A stretch of 38,957 bases of DNA from Deltaproteobacteria bacterium (GTDB lineage: Bacteria > Myxococcota_A > UBA9160 > UBA6930), in assembly GCA_019312665.1 (NCBI GenBank), contig JAFDCZ010000029.1, positions 1-38,957 on the forward strand, read 5' to 3'. The position numbers and the translations under genes were made by a program. Under the pieces are notes generated by a model, which had not been told where the DNA came from, did no database searches, and worked only from the letters and a program-made list of their open reading frames with translations. Of the stretch, positions 29,556 through 37,485 are shown in pieces; position 1 is the stretch's first letter, and the number at the start of each line of letters is the position of its first letter.

Positions 29556-31094
29556 CTAGAGCTGATCCGCCAGGGCTTCTGCGCTCCGGTGGGCCAGAGC
29601 CATCCCGGTGAACATCGGATTGACCGATGTGCAGCGGGGGAAGATCCCCGTATCGACCAGGAAGAGCCCATCCATGTCGTGGGCGCGGCCCAGCGGATCC
29701 ACCACTCCCTTAGCCGGATCGCCGTGCATTCGGGTCGTGCAGAAGGCGTGGTTGGAGGCGGTGACGAAATCCGAGGGCGCGAAGCGACGGGTGCGCAGGA
29801 CGTCCGCTTCCTCGAGCGAGCGCATCTCGTCTGCTACCCCATGCACGCCCGGCAGGATCGTCGTCGCACCTGCCGCGAAGAAGATGCGGGCGATCTGGTA
29901 GAGCGCCCCACCCAACACCTGCGCATCCTCGGCATCGAAGTGCCAGGTGAGAATCGGGTCGAGGGAGGCGCCGCGTCTTGGCCGCACGGTCCCGAGAGAA
30001 CGGTGGCAGGTGGCGATCGCATCCCAGTTGGCGGCATAGGGCACTTCGGCGAAGCGCTTCTTCAGATCGTGGCCGAACCCGGGGAAGCGCACCGCCAGGA
30101 TCCCCGCCGGTGCCCACAACGTCTCGAGCTTGTAGCCCTCGCGCAGGAAGGCCAGGCTCTGGTAGCCCTGGGTGGCGCCGAAGCCCGGATCGACCTCATC
30201 CGGGAAGACACCGAGAACGGCGAGCCCCGGGTGGAACTGCAGATTCCGCCCTACCTGGCCGGAGCCATTCGCCAGGTTGCCGCTCTTCTGCAGGAGGATG
30301 GGCGTCGCCATACAGCCCGCAGCCAGCACCACCGCTTTCGCGTCGATCCGGAAGCGATGACTGCGGCGGCCGCTGAAGGGCTCGACCACCTGGCCCCGTA
30401 CGCCGGTGGCGCGACGCCCGTCGGTGAGCACTTCCTGTACCTGAACGGAGGTCAAGACACGGGCGCCGGCCTTGATCGCCGCGGGCACGTACGAGATATC
30501 CATCGATTGCTTCGCGCGAGCACGGCAACCGGTGAAGCACTCGCCGCTACCGCGACAGCCTCGTACGTTGCGGGCGATCGGCTCACTCTCGATGCCCAGC
30601 GCATTGCAGCCATCCCGAAACAAGAGATTGCGCTGGCCCTGCACGTCGTCAGGGGTTGGCGCGATCCCGAGAAAGGCTTCCACCGCGTCGAAGTGGGGAT
30701 CCAGATCCGAGCGACGCGTCCCCTCGATCTCGCAATGCTCCTCCCAACCCTCGAACACGAAATCCGGCGGGCGTACGCAGATGGCGGAGTTCACCAGGGA
30801 TCCCCCGCCAAGAGCGATGGCCTGCATGGTGGGGATGATGGTCCCGCGGGTCGTTCGCAGCCCTGCCTCGCGCATCGTGCGGCTCATCGACAGAGCGCCG
30901 TCGAGTTCGAACTCCTGAGGTGTGAAGGGCGGGCCTTCCTCGAGAAGAACCACCCGTTTGCCCTTTGCGGTGAGCTCGTGGGCGACCACCGCGCCGCAGG
31001 GGCCCGACCCGACCACCACCACGTCGGCCTCTTCGGTGAAGTCTCGTTCGTACTCGGCGAAGACCCGAACCTCGCCCTCGACCCCCCTGCTCAT
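29556..31094 (-). CDS. GMC-family FAD-dependent oxidoreductase
   Basis: A 512-residue flavoprotein oxidising an alcohol. The FAD motif VVVGSGPCGAVVAHEL lies at 26-41; GGGSLVNSAICVRPP and GCRGSGECFTGCRARAKQS follow; the C-terminal catalytic section has ASNHAFCTTRMHGDP and CTSVNPMFTGMALAHRSAE, with the usual GMC His/Asn replaced by His and Asn in these motifs. No signal peptide at ATG 31094, which I chose because it overlaps the stop of the upstream membrane subunit (ATGA). The pair resembles gluconate-2-dehydrogenase-type or long-chain-alcohol GMC enzymes that feed electrons to a membrane cytochrome; no such cytochrome follows directly. Substrate unknown. Confidence 0.92.
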   Translation of the reverse strand: MSRGVEGEVRVFAEYERDFTEEADVVVVGSGPCGAVVAHELTAKGKRVVLLEEGPPFTPQEFELDGALSMSRTMREAGLRTTRGTIIPTMQAIALGGGSLVNSAICVRPPDFVFEGWEEHCEIEGTRRSDLDPHFDAVEAFLGIAPTPDDVQGQRNLLFRDGCNALGIESEPIARNVRGCRGSGECFTGCRARAKQSMDISYVPAAIKAGARVLTSVQVQEVLTDGRRATGVRGQVVEPFSGRRSHRFRIDAKAVVLAAGCMATPILLQKSGNLANGSGQVGRNLQFHPGLAVLGVFPDEVDPGFGATQGYQSLAFLREGYKLETLWAPAGILAVRFPGFGHDLKKRFAEVPYAANWDAIATCHRSLGTVRPRRGASLDPILTWHFDAEDAQVLGGALYQIARIFFAAGATTILPGVHGVADEMRSLEEADVLRTRRFAPSDFVTASNHAFCTTRMHGDPAKGVVDPLGRAHDMDGLFLVDTGIFPRCTSVNPMFTGMALAHRSAEALADQL

Positions 31095-31750
31095 TGCGTC
31101 GGCTCCGCATGGTCCGGGTGGAGCGGCGCGTCCGCGGCAAGCGGAATGCCAGACGGCGCGACCAGGTCTTCCGGTCCGTAGGCAATCGTGCTTCGGTGGG
31201 CACCGATCGCGGGGTAGAGGAGATCGGCTTCGACCACCGGCGATTCGATCTGCTTGGCCGCAAGGTGGAGCGCCCGCAGGACGACAGGATCGGAAAAGAA
31301 GCCCATCGTCAAGATCGCCCGCAGGCTCGAAAACACCAACCGACGCGGAAACCAGGAACTCGTCCGCCAGTCTTCGAGAACGGCACCCTGCTGCTCGGAG
31401 CTCAACGAGGAAAACCGACGCCGACCACCTCGGCCGGGCGCAGCGAAGAACAGGGTCGCATGCTCCATCAGGAAGAAGAGCAATCGCATCAAGATCCCGA
31501 CGGTCCGAGGCACCGAAGCGACGTAGCGATCGGCCCAGGCGGGTATTCCAGCCTGGGTGCCCGAGGGCGGGACCGGACCTCCTTCCGGGTACGTCGCGTC
31601 CGCCACAGCAACCAGAAAGGCGAGTTCCCGGGCGGTCAAGGCAAGGCTGGGCTCCTTTGCCTGGGGATACCCTCCAAACACCCGCCATACCGCCCAACCG
31701 AGGAGCGATGCGGTGAGAAGACCAGCCACGAGGCCCCAGGCAGACGGCAT
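31091..31750 (-). CDS. Gluconate 2-dehydrogenase subunit 3-like membrane-anchored protein
   Basis: A 219-residue protein with one N-terminal membrane segment (AWGLVAGLLTASLLGWAVW) and the domain pattern LTARELAFLVAVADATYPEGGPVPPSG, which is typical of the small gamma subunit of gluconate 2-dehydrogenase and similar GMC systems. It probably anchors or chaperones the GMC flavoprotein encoded next, with which it overlaps by 4 bases. The ATG at 31750 gives the natural start; a TTG at 31792 is possible but would place the start against the divergent kinase gene. Confidence 0.75.
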   Translation of the reverse strand: MPSAWGLVAGLLTASLLGWAVWRVFGGYPQAKEPSLALTARELAFLVAVADATYPEGGPVPPSGTQAGIPAWADRYVASVPRTVGILMRLLFFLMEHATLFFAAPGRGGRRRFSSLSSEQQGAVLEDWRTSSWFPRRLVFSSLRAILTMGFFSDPVVLRALHLAAKQIESPVVEADLLYPAIGAHRSTIAYGPEDLVAPSGIPLAADAPLHPDHAEPTQ

Positions 31751-31791
31751 TTGTGGAGCGTAGCCCAGCGATCTCAAGGGGTAATCTCCCA

Positions 31792-33279
31792 ATGCCGATG
31801 CAGGAGGCGATGGGTTCCGCCTCGATCATTTCGATCTCGTTGGGTGTGGCTGCTCTTTGTGCAGCCCTTCTCAACTTCGGCCTCCACCGCCTCGGACGGC
31901 GGAGCCGCGATCATTTCTGGCTCGCGGTAGCGGCCCTCGGCATCGCTCAGCTCGCGGTCGGCAATGCGCTGGTTTATTCCGCGCAAACACTGGCCGCTGC
32001 CGAGGCTGCCCAAATCGTTTCCCTGGCAGCATGTGTTCCTCTGGTCATCGGCTTCTTGCGCTTCGCCTCCTTGTTCGCCGGCATCCAGATCCGCTGGCTC
32101 GAAATCCCGGCCGGTTTCTTCGCAGCGGTCATCGTCCTGACGGTTCTCGTCTGGCCAGAGCTGCTCTTCACCGGGGAGAGCGTCGAAGCCAAGCTGCCCG
32201 TGTTGGGTCTCGACTTCGTCGAGAGCAGACTCAGTCCGCTCGCAGGCCTCATGTTCGCGCCATTCCTGTTCATGTTCGCGACGGTCCTCGTGTTGTTCTG
32301 GCGCAAACGGCACGAGCTGGAGCAGCCCGGCCTGCTGATCGGTTCCGCCGTGCTGTGGCTGCTGACGGCAACGAACGACTCCCTGATCGGAACCGGGCTC
32401 TACCGCGGCCCATACCTGATGGTCGGCGGCTACGTCCTCTTCCTGCTCGCCTTCACGTTCTTCCTGGTACGCCGCTTCGTCGATAGCCTCGACGCCCTCG
32501 AAGACAGTTCGGACGATCTCCGCCTGCTGGTCGAAGAACGCACGGAGAAACTGCGGCAGAAGGACATGCAGCTGGCGCACGGCGCGCGCATGGCCACCGT
32601 CGGAACGCTTGCCGCGGGATTGGCCCAGGAGATCCAGTTGCCGCTCGAAGATGTCACCGAACGGCTCGATGGCGCTGCGAGTCGTTTCGGCGTGATCGAA
32701 GAAAGCGAGGCCTTCGAAGCCAATCTGGCGAACGCGCGCCGGGGCGTCGATCGGATCCGAACGATCGTCACCCGGCTGCTCCACGTCGCGCGACGCGATA
32801 CGGGCCGCTTGGGGCCTGTGGATGTCAACCAGGTCATCGAGGCGGTGCTCCCGATCGTCGGACACGAAGCTCGCGGGCGGGCCTCACTCGAAACCTCCCT
32901 CGAACGCCTGCCGATCGTCGACGGGGATGAGCGCCTGCTCGGCCAGATCGTGCTGAATCTGGTCTTGAACGCGTTGCACGCTGCCCCCCAGGACGGCACC
33001 CATGAGCATCGGGTTCGGGTCTGTACACAGGCCGTGCCGGACGGGGTACAGATCCTCGTCAGCGATACGGGGCCGGGAATCCCGATGGACATCCGCGAGC
33101 GCGTCTTCGAGCCCTTTTTCACGACCAAGCCGCCGGGCGAAGGCAGCGGCCTCGGGCTCACGGTCACGCGACAGATCGTGGAGCGCCATGGTGGCCAGAT
33201 CGAGTTCCGCAGCACGTCGCGAGGCACCACCTTCATCGTCGATCTGCCAGCTTCCAACACCGTGCCGGAGCAGGCATGA
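31792..33279 (+). CDS. Histidine-kinase-like protein with Gln replacing the phospho-accepting His
   Basis: A 495-residue membrane protein: about six to seven transmembrane helices (1-228), a short coiled linker (EERTEKLRQKDMQLAHGARM), a dimerisation box and a HATPase_c domain. The box reads AAGLAQEIQLPLED, with Q279 (CAG at 32626-32628) where the His of AHEINNPL should be; the following NNP is also lost (QLP). The ATP-binding parts are intact: QIVLNLVLNALHAAP, DTGPGIP, FFTTKPPGEGSGLGLTV. So it may bind ATP but cannot autophosphorylate on His by the normal route. AAGGGG lies 10 bases before the ATG. It overlaps the next kinase gene by 4 bases. Confidence 0.92.
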   Translation: MPMQEAMGSASIISISLGVAALCAALLNFGLHRLGRRSRDHFWLAVAALGIAQLAVGNALVYSAQTLAAAEAAQIVSLAACVPLVIGFLRFASLFAGIQIRWLEIPAGFFAAVIVLTVLVWPELLFTGESVEAKLPVLGLDFVESRLSPLAGLMFAPFLFMFATVLVLFWRKRHELEQPGLLIGSAVLWLLTATNDSLIGTGLYRGPYLMVGGYVLFLLAFTFFLVRRFVDSLDALEDSSDDLRLLVEERTEKLRQKDMQLAHGARMATVGTLAAGLAQEIQLPLEDVTERLDGAASRFGVIEESEAFEANLANARRGVDRIRTIVTRLLHVARRDTGRLGPVDVNQVIEAVLPIVGHEARGRASLETSLERLPIVDGDERLLGQIVLNLVLNALHAAPQDGTHEHRVRVCTQAVPDGVQILVSDTGPGIPMDIRERVFEPFFTTKPPGEGSGLGLTVTRQIVERHGGQIEFRSTSRGTTFIVDLPASNTVPEQA

Positions 33280-34757
33280 ATACCGCGTCCCTTCTCACGG
33301 TCATGCTAGGTGTGGTGGCCCTCTGCATCGCCGCCTTCAACGGGCTCTTCTTCTTCTTGCGGAGGCAAGAACGAGCCCATCTCTGGCTCGCGGTCGCGGC
33401 GGCGGGCATGGTTCCCGCTGCTGGATTCACAGCCGCGCTGTATACGTCGACCGGACCGTGGGAAGCCGCGCTCTACCGTCAAGGCTCCCTCTTCTCCCTG
33501 CTCGTGTTGGCCTGGGGAATCGCCCGCTTCAGCGAAGCGCTGCTGGAGGCGCCGCTCGGGTGGGTGCGCCCTGCCCTCGTCGCAAGTATCGCCGTGCTGA
33601 TCCCGGTGGCCTTGCTCCCCGGCGTGGGCAATACCTTGGAGCCCGTCCTGCGTACGGTTCCGCTCTTCGACATCAGCTACATCGATACCGTCATCGCAGG
33701 CCCGAACGCCGCCATCGCATTCCTCGCACTCCTCCCGATCGGATTGATCGTTCGCCACTACCAGCGCCACCTGCCCCATGTCGATGTGCCGACGGGTCCG
33801 GTCCTCGTGGCAACCCTGTTCTGGGCAGCTTGCGCCGGTTTCGAGATCGCGGTGGGTTCCGGACTCGTCGATGGGCCCTTCGTTCTCGTCCTGGGCTATG
33901 ACGTCTTCGCGTGCACGTTCACGGGGCTGCTCGTTGGTCGGATCACCCGCTCGCGCGCACTCAGCCGGGAAGCCTCGGAAGAACTCCAGGTTCTCGCCGA
34001 AGCACGCCTCGAAGCCATCCGCCAACGTGAGCTTCAACTCGCCCACGGCGATCGACTGGCCACCGTCGGCACCCTGGCCGCGGGCGTCGCCCATGAAATC
34101 AACAACCCGCTCGCGTTCGTCTCGGCCAACCTGAATCAGCTGGAGGAACTGGCCAAGGATCCGAACGAGAAAGACGCCCCGGCGCTGTTTCAGGAAATCC
34201 TGCTCGAGACCCGCGAAGGCCTGACGCGCATTTCCTCCACGGTCTCGGGGCTGGTGGCGATGGCGCAGCGAGAAGAAGGAGCCGCCCATGCGGTCGATCT
34301 CGAGAACGTGGTCGAATCCGTCCTGCGGCTCGCCAGGCATCAGGTCCCCGACGATGTCGTGCTGCGCACGGATCTCGACCCAGCCGCACCGGTGATCGGT
34401 GACGAACGGCTATTAGGCCAGGTGGTACTCAATCTGGTGGTGAACGCAATCCATGCGATCCCCGAAAAGCGTTCCGGTGGAGGCCAGATCACTCTGCGCA
34501 TCCGCGACCATGGCGAGCGGGTGGAACTGGCGGTGATCGACGACGGCACCGGCATCCCCGACGACGTGTTGCCCCAGATCTTCGATTCGTTCTTCACGAC
34601 GAAAGAGCCGGGCCGTGGCACGGGCCTCGGCCTCCCCGTCACCCGCCAGCTGATCGCCCGGCATGGTGGCACGATCGAGGTCGAGACCAACCCGAAGGGC
34701 ACCTGCATGCGGGTCTCGCTGCCAGCTGCGCTGCGCCGAACCGTGAGCGCGCGCTAG
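33276..34757 (+). CDS. Membrane sensor histidine kinase, paralogue of the preceding gene
   Basis: A 493-residue kinase with the same plan as its neighbour: about seven transmembrane helices (1-225), a coiled linker with QRELQLAHGDRLATVGTLAAG, phospho-acceptor box AGVAHEINNPLAF with H273 intact, and a HATPase_c domain (QVVLNLVVNAIHAIPEK, DDGTGIPDDV, FFTTKEPGRGTGLGLPV). The ATG overlaps the stop of the first gene (ATGA), so the two proteins are made together and could form heterodimers. No response regulator is near. It also resembles the C-terminal half of the kinase at 16554-18302. Confidence 0.94.
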   Translation: MNTASLLTVMLGVVALCIAAFNGLFFFLRRQERAHLWLAVAAAGMVPAAGFTAALYTSTGPWEAALYRQGSLFSLLVLAWGIARFSEALLEAPLGWVRPALVASIAVLIPVALLPGVGNTLEPVLRTVPLFDISYIDTVIAGPNAAIAFLALLPIGLIVRHYQRHLPHVDVPTGPVLVATLFWAACAGFEIAVGSGLVDGPFVLVLGYDVFACTFTGLLVGRITRSRALSREASEELQVLAEARLEAIRQRELQLAHGDRLATVGTLAAGVAHEINNPLAFVSANLNQLEELAKDPNEKDAPALFQEILLETREGLTRISSTVSGLVAMAQREEGAAHAVDLENVVESVLRLARHQVPDDVVLRTDLDPAAPVIGDERLLGQVVLNLVVNAIHAIPEKRSGGGQITLRIRDHGERVELAVIDDGTGIPDDVLPQIFDSFFTTKEPGRGTGLGLPVTRQLIARHGGTIEVETNPKGTCMRVSLPAALRRTVSAR

Positions 34758-34781
34758 AGGAAACGTTCGCCTTCGCTACAA

Positions 34782-34815
34782 TGTACCACTTGTTATCAAT
34801 CTTTGTAGTGGTACA
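34782..34815. promoter_or_regulatory. Inverted repeat operator in front of the PPOX-family gene
   Basis: TGTACCACT (34782-34790) and AGTGGTACA (34807-34815) are perfect 9-base arms separated by 16 bases. The right arm ends 3 bases before the ATG at 34819. This is the position and symmetry of a repressor site, perhaps for a GntR/MocR-type regulator encoded elsewhere (inference). A possible -10, TACAAT, at 34777-34782 lies against the left arm. Confidence 0.6.
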
Positions 34816-34818
34816 AAT

Positions 34819-35496
34819 ATGAAATCGAATGAGTATCCGCCTGGCCCCCGAAGCACGCTGAAACGTCTCCCCGAGCGGGGCCGGTACGATCGCTCCACTG
34901 TGCACGCCATCCTCGACGAAGGCCTCGTTGGGCACATCGGGTTCGCCGTGAAGGGCCAGCCATTCGTCATCCCCACGGCCTACGTAAGGATAGACGAGAC
35001 CCTCTATCTCCATGGCTCTCCTGCCAGTCGGATGTTGAAGGAGCTGCGCAAAGGCGTTCCGGTCTGTGTCACGGTCACCCACTTGGACGGCATCGTCCTG
35101 GCGCGATCCGCGTTTCATCACTCGATGAACTTCCGCTCGGTGGTCATCTTCGGAACAGCGCGCAGCGTCGATGACCTCGATGAAAAGAAGCGAGTGCTGG
35201 ATGCGTTGGTCGAGCATGTCGCCGCGGGGCGCTCGTCTGATGCACGGCCTGGGAACCCGGAGGAGCTCGCCTTCACCCGAATCCTGGCGGTTCCCATCGA
35301 AGAGGCTTCAGCCAAGGTGAGGTCGGGCCCGCCCATCGACGACGAGGCCGATCTGATGCATCCGGCCTGGGCCGGAGTCGTACCGCTGCGCCTTCAAGCG
35401 GGGCAGCCCATCCCGGATGAACGTCACCCGCCGACCCAGGAAGCGCCGGCCTACGTCACGGGTTACCGTCGAGGAGCCGCCCCCCCGCCGGAGTAG
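34819..35496 (+). CDS. Pyridoxamine 5'-phosphate oxidase family flavoprotein
   Basis: A 225-residue FMN-binding split-barrel protein. The N-terminal TLKRLPERGRYDRSTVHAILDEGLVGHIGF and LYLHGSPASRML are typical of the Pyridox_oxase_2 group, whose members are often encoded beside MocR regulators; substrates are mostly unknown, not necessarily pyridoxamine phosphate. Its ATG lies directly after a 34-bp inverted repeat, so there is little room for a ribosome-binding site; initiation may be leaderless or weak. Next gene follows by 10 bases. Confidence 0.9.
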   Translation: MKSNEYPPGPRSTLKRLPERGRYDRSTVHAILDEGLVGHIGFAVKGQPFVIPTAYVRIDETLYLHGSPASRMLKELRKGVPVCVTVTHLDGIVLARSAFHHSMNFRSVVIFGTARSVDDLDEKKRVLDALVEHVAAGRSSDARPGNPEELAFTRILAVPIEEASAKVRSGPPIDDEADLMHPAWAGVVPLRLQAGQPIPDERHPPTQEAPAYVTGYRRGAAPPPE

Positions 35497-35506
35497 CTCA
35501 CGGGAC

Positions 35507-35995
35507 ATGCGCATCGGAATCGTCAGCGATACGCACAACCATCTGCGGAATGTGGGGCGCATCGTCGAGTTGTTCAACGCGGCGGGAGTGAGCCGGGTGG
35601 TGCACACAGGTGACATCACCCAGGCGAAGACATTGCACGCGCTCTCGCCGCTTACCTGCCCCGTGGTGGGTGTCTACGGCAACAACGATCTGGAACGCAC
35701 GAGCCTGGAGGAAGCCGCCGAACAACTGAGCTTCCAACTCGTCGATCCACCACTTCGCTTGTGCTGGGCCGAGCGGGAAATCGTCGTCGTTCACGATCCC
35801 CGCGACCTGGCCGAGCTGGAACTCGGCTCAGGAACCCTTGCGCTCCACGGCCACACCCACCGGACGACCGAGGAATGGCAGCAAGGTGGTGTGTTGGCCT
35901 TCAATCCAGGCGAGTGTGCCGGCATGCTGGAAGGCCGAAACACGATCGGCATCGTCGATCTGGCCCAGCTCGGTGTGGAGCTGATCCAATTTTGA
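35507..35995 (+). CDS. YfcE/MJ0936-family metallophosphoesterase
   Basis: A 162-residue phosphodiesterase of the calcineurin-like superfamily. The metal-binding motifs are all present: SDTHNH (8-13), HTGDIT, GVYGNNDLE, VVHDPRD and LHGHTHRT near the C-terminus, plus NPGE. These enzymes hydrolyse phosphodiesters with Mn or Ni and have few known natural substrates. I start at ATG 35507, 10 bases after the PPOX gene's stop; the frame is open further upstream but those residues overlap the earlier gene. It precedes the EgtD-like gene by 19 bases. Confidence 0.93.
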   Translation: MRIGIVSDTHNHLRNVGRIVELFNAAGVSRVVHTGDITQAKTLHALSPLTCPVVGVYGNNDLERTSLEEAAEQLSFQLVDPPLRLCWAEREIVVVHDPRDLAELELGSGTLALHGHTHRTTEEWQQGGVLAFNPGECAGMLEGRNTIGIVDLAQLGVELIQF

Positions 35996-36014
35996 GCACC
36001 CTCGAGGAGACGCC

Positions 36015-36980
36015 ATGAAATCGGCCGAAGAGGCCCTCGCCGACTACCAACCCGAGCGCGAACGATTCCTCCAAGAGGCCCTCGCAGGGCTGGCGTGTGA
36101 GCCCAAAGGTTTGCCCTGCAAGTACTTCTACGACGAGCGCGGTTCCGCGCTCTTCGAGGAGATCTGTGAACTCCCGGAGTACTACCCGACCCGCACCGAA
36201 CTGGAAATCATGCGCCTGCACGCCAAGGAGATGGCGACCGTTCTCGGCAAGCATTGCCTGCTCGTCGAGTACGGAAGTGGCTCCAGCACGAAGACGCGCC
36301 TGCTGCTGGATCAGCTGGACTCGCCCGCAGGTTACGCGCCCGTAGACATCTCCCGCGACCACCTGCTCTCGACGGCGAACCGATTGGCAGCAGACTATCC
36401 AGGCCTGGAGATCCTCCCTGTCTGCGCGGACTTCACGCGCCCTTTCGAGGTGCCGGCTTCTCGGATCCGCCCGGAATGCGTGGCGGTCTACTTTCCGGGC
36501 TCGACGATCGGTAACTTCCTTCCCGACGGCGCGACTGCGTTGCTTCGCGCTGCACACGCCGAGGTCGGCCCCGGTGGCATGCTCTTGATTGGCGTCGACC
36601 TGGTCAAGCGGCCAGACGTGCTGGAACGCGCCTACGATGATTCGGCCGGCGTGACGGCTGCGTTCAACGAGAATCTGCTGGTGCGTTTGAATGAGGAACT
36701 CGGGGCGGATTTCGATCTGGAGCGCTTCTCCCACCGCGCCCACTGGAATGAGGCGGATGCGCGGATCGAAATGCATCTCGTCAGCAGCGTCGATCAGCAG
36801 GTGCGCCTCGGCGGTGAGGTGATCGAATTCGCCGCCGGCGAGGCGGTCTGCACCGAGCATTCCCACAAATACACGCTCGAAAACTTCGCAACGCTTGCCG
36901 ACGCCGCGGGCTTCGACGTGGAGCGGATCTGGACCGATCCGCAACGCTGGTTCAGCGTGCAGGCCCTGCGAGCACGGTGA
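36015..36980 (+). CDS. egtD: L-histidine N-alpha-methyltransferase (EgtD-like)
   Basis: A 321-residue SAM-dependent methyltransferase that trimethylates histidine to hercynine, the first step of ergothioneine synthesis. Diagnostic segments: PCKYFYDERGSALFEEICELPEYYP, the SAM loop EYGSGSSTKTRLLL (85-98), YFPGSTIGNF with N167, AYDDSAGVTAAFN with Y207, and EHSHKY (281-286), in which E281 and S283 match the imidazole-contacting Glu/Ser of EgtD. GAGGAG is 9 bases upstream of ATG. EgtB, usually next to it, is absent from the window. It overlaps the cyclotransferase gene by 4 bases (GTGA). Confidence 0.9.
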   Translation: MKSAEEALADYQPERERFLQEALAGLACEPKGLPCKYFYDERGSALFEEICELPEYYPTRTELEIMRLHAKEMATVLGKHCLLVEYGSGSSTKTRLLLDQLDSPAGYAPVDISRDHLLSTANRLAADYPGLEILPVCADFTRPFEVPASRIRPECVAVYFPGSTIGNFLPDGATALLRAAHAEVGPGGMLLIGVDLVKRPDVLERAYDDSAGVTAAFNENLLVRLNEELGADFDLERFSHRAHWNEADARIEMHLVSSVDQQVRLGGEVIEFAAGEAVCTEHSHKYTLENFATLADAAGFDVERIWTDPQRWFSVQALRAR

Positions 36981-37465
36981 AGAGGGCAGCGCTGAAGACC
37001 CTCTACTTCGCCTACGGATCGAACCTCTCGGCAGCGCGACTGCAGAAGCGCGTGGCGACCGCCGAGCCCGCGGGCACGGCGCGCCTCGAGGGGCATCGAC
37101 TCGTCTGCGACAAAACCGGCCGCGACGGATCCGCCAAGGCCAACCTGGTCCCTGGTTTGGACGAGCATGTCTGGGGCGCCCTCTACCTGCTCGAAGCCCG
37201 CCAGCTCACGACTCTCGACCGCTTCGAAGGTGGCTACGAGCGCCTCCTGGTGAGCGTCGAAAGCCATGTGGACGGGCACGCGAACGGATTCAGGGAAGCG
37301 CTGACGTACTGCTCCAGCCAGCGCACAGCCGATCCGGTTCCTTTCGATTGGTACCGGCAGCTGATCCTCGACGGTGCACGCGAACATGGCCTTCCTGCGG
37401 CCTGGCTGGCCCGGCTCGAAGCCCTGCCGTGCCGCGCGGACCCCAGCCGGGCCGAGCTGCGCTAG
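36977..37465 (+). CDS. Gamma-glutamylcyclotransferase family protein
   Basis: A 162-residue protein of the AIG2/GGCT fold. FAYGSNLSAARL (11-22) is the glycine-loop hallmark (YGSN) that holds the gamma-glutamyl group, and E84 in LDRFEGGYER is the catalytic glutamate. Such enzymes release 5-oxoproline from gamma-glutamyl amides. It starts at GTG 36977, overlapping the stop of egtD, so it is translationally coupled to it. That makes a role in trimming a gamma-glutamyl intermediate of the histidine-derived pathway possible (inference). Next gene follows by 20 bases. Confidence 0.9.
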   Translation: MKRAALKTLYFAYGSNLSAARLQKRVATAEPAGTARLEGHRLVCDKTGRDGSAKANLVPGLDEHVWGALYLLEARQLTTLDRFEGGYERLLVSVESHVDGHANGFREALTYCSSQRTADPVPFDWYRQLILDGAREHGLPAAWLARLEALPCRADPSRAELR

Positions 37466-37485
37466 AAACTCGCTCTGGAGGCATT

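Noticed and set aside
34819-35496. PdxH (pyridoxamine phosphate oxidase of vitamin B6 synthesis)
   Set aside because: Sequence pattern fits the uncharacterised Pyridox_oxase_2 group rather than PdxH.
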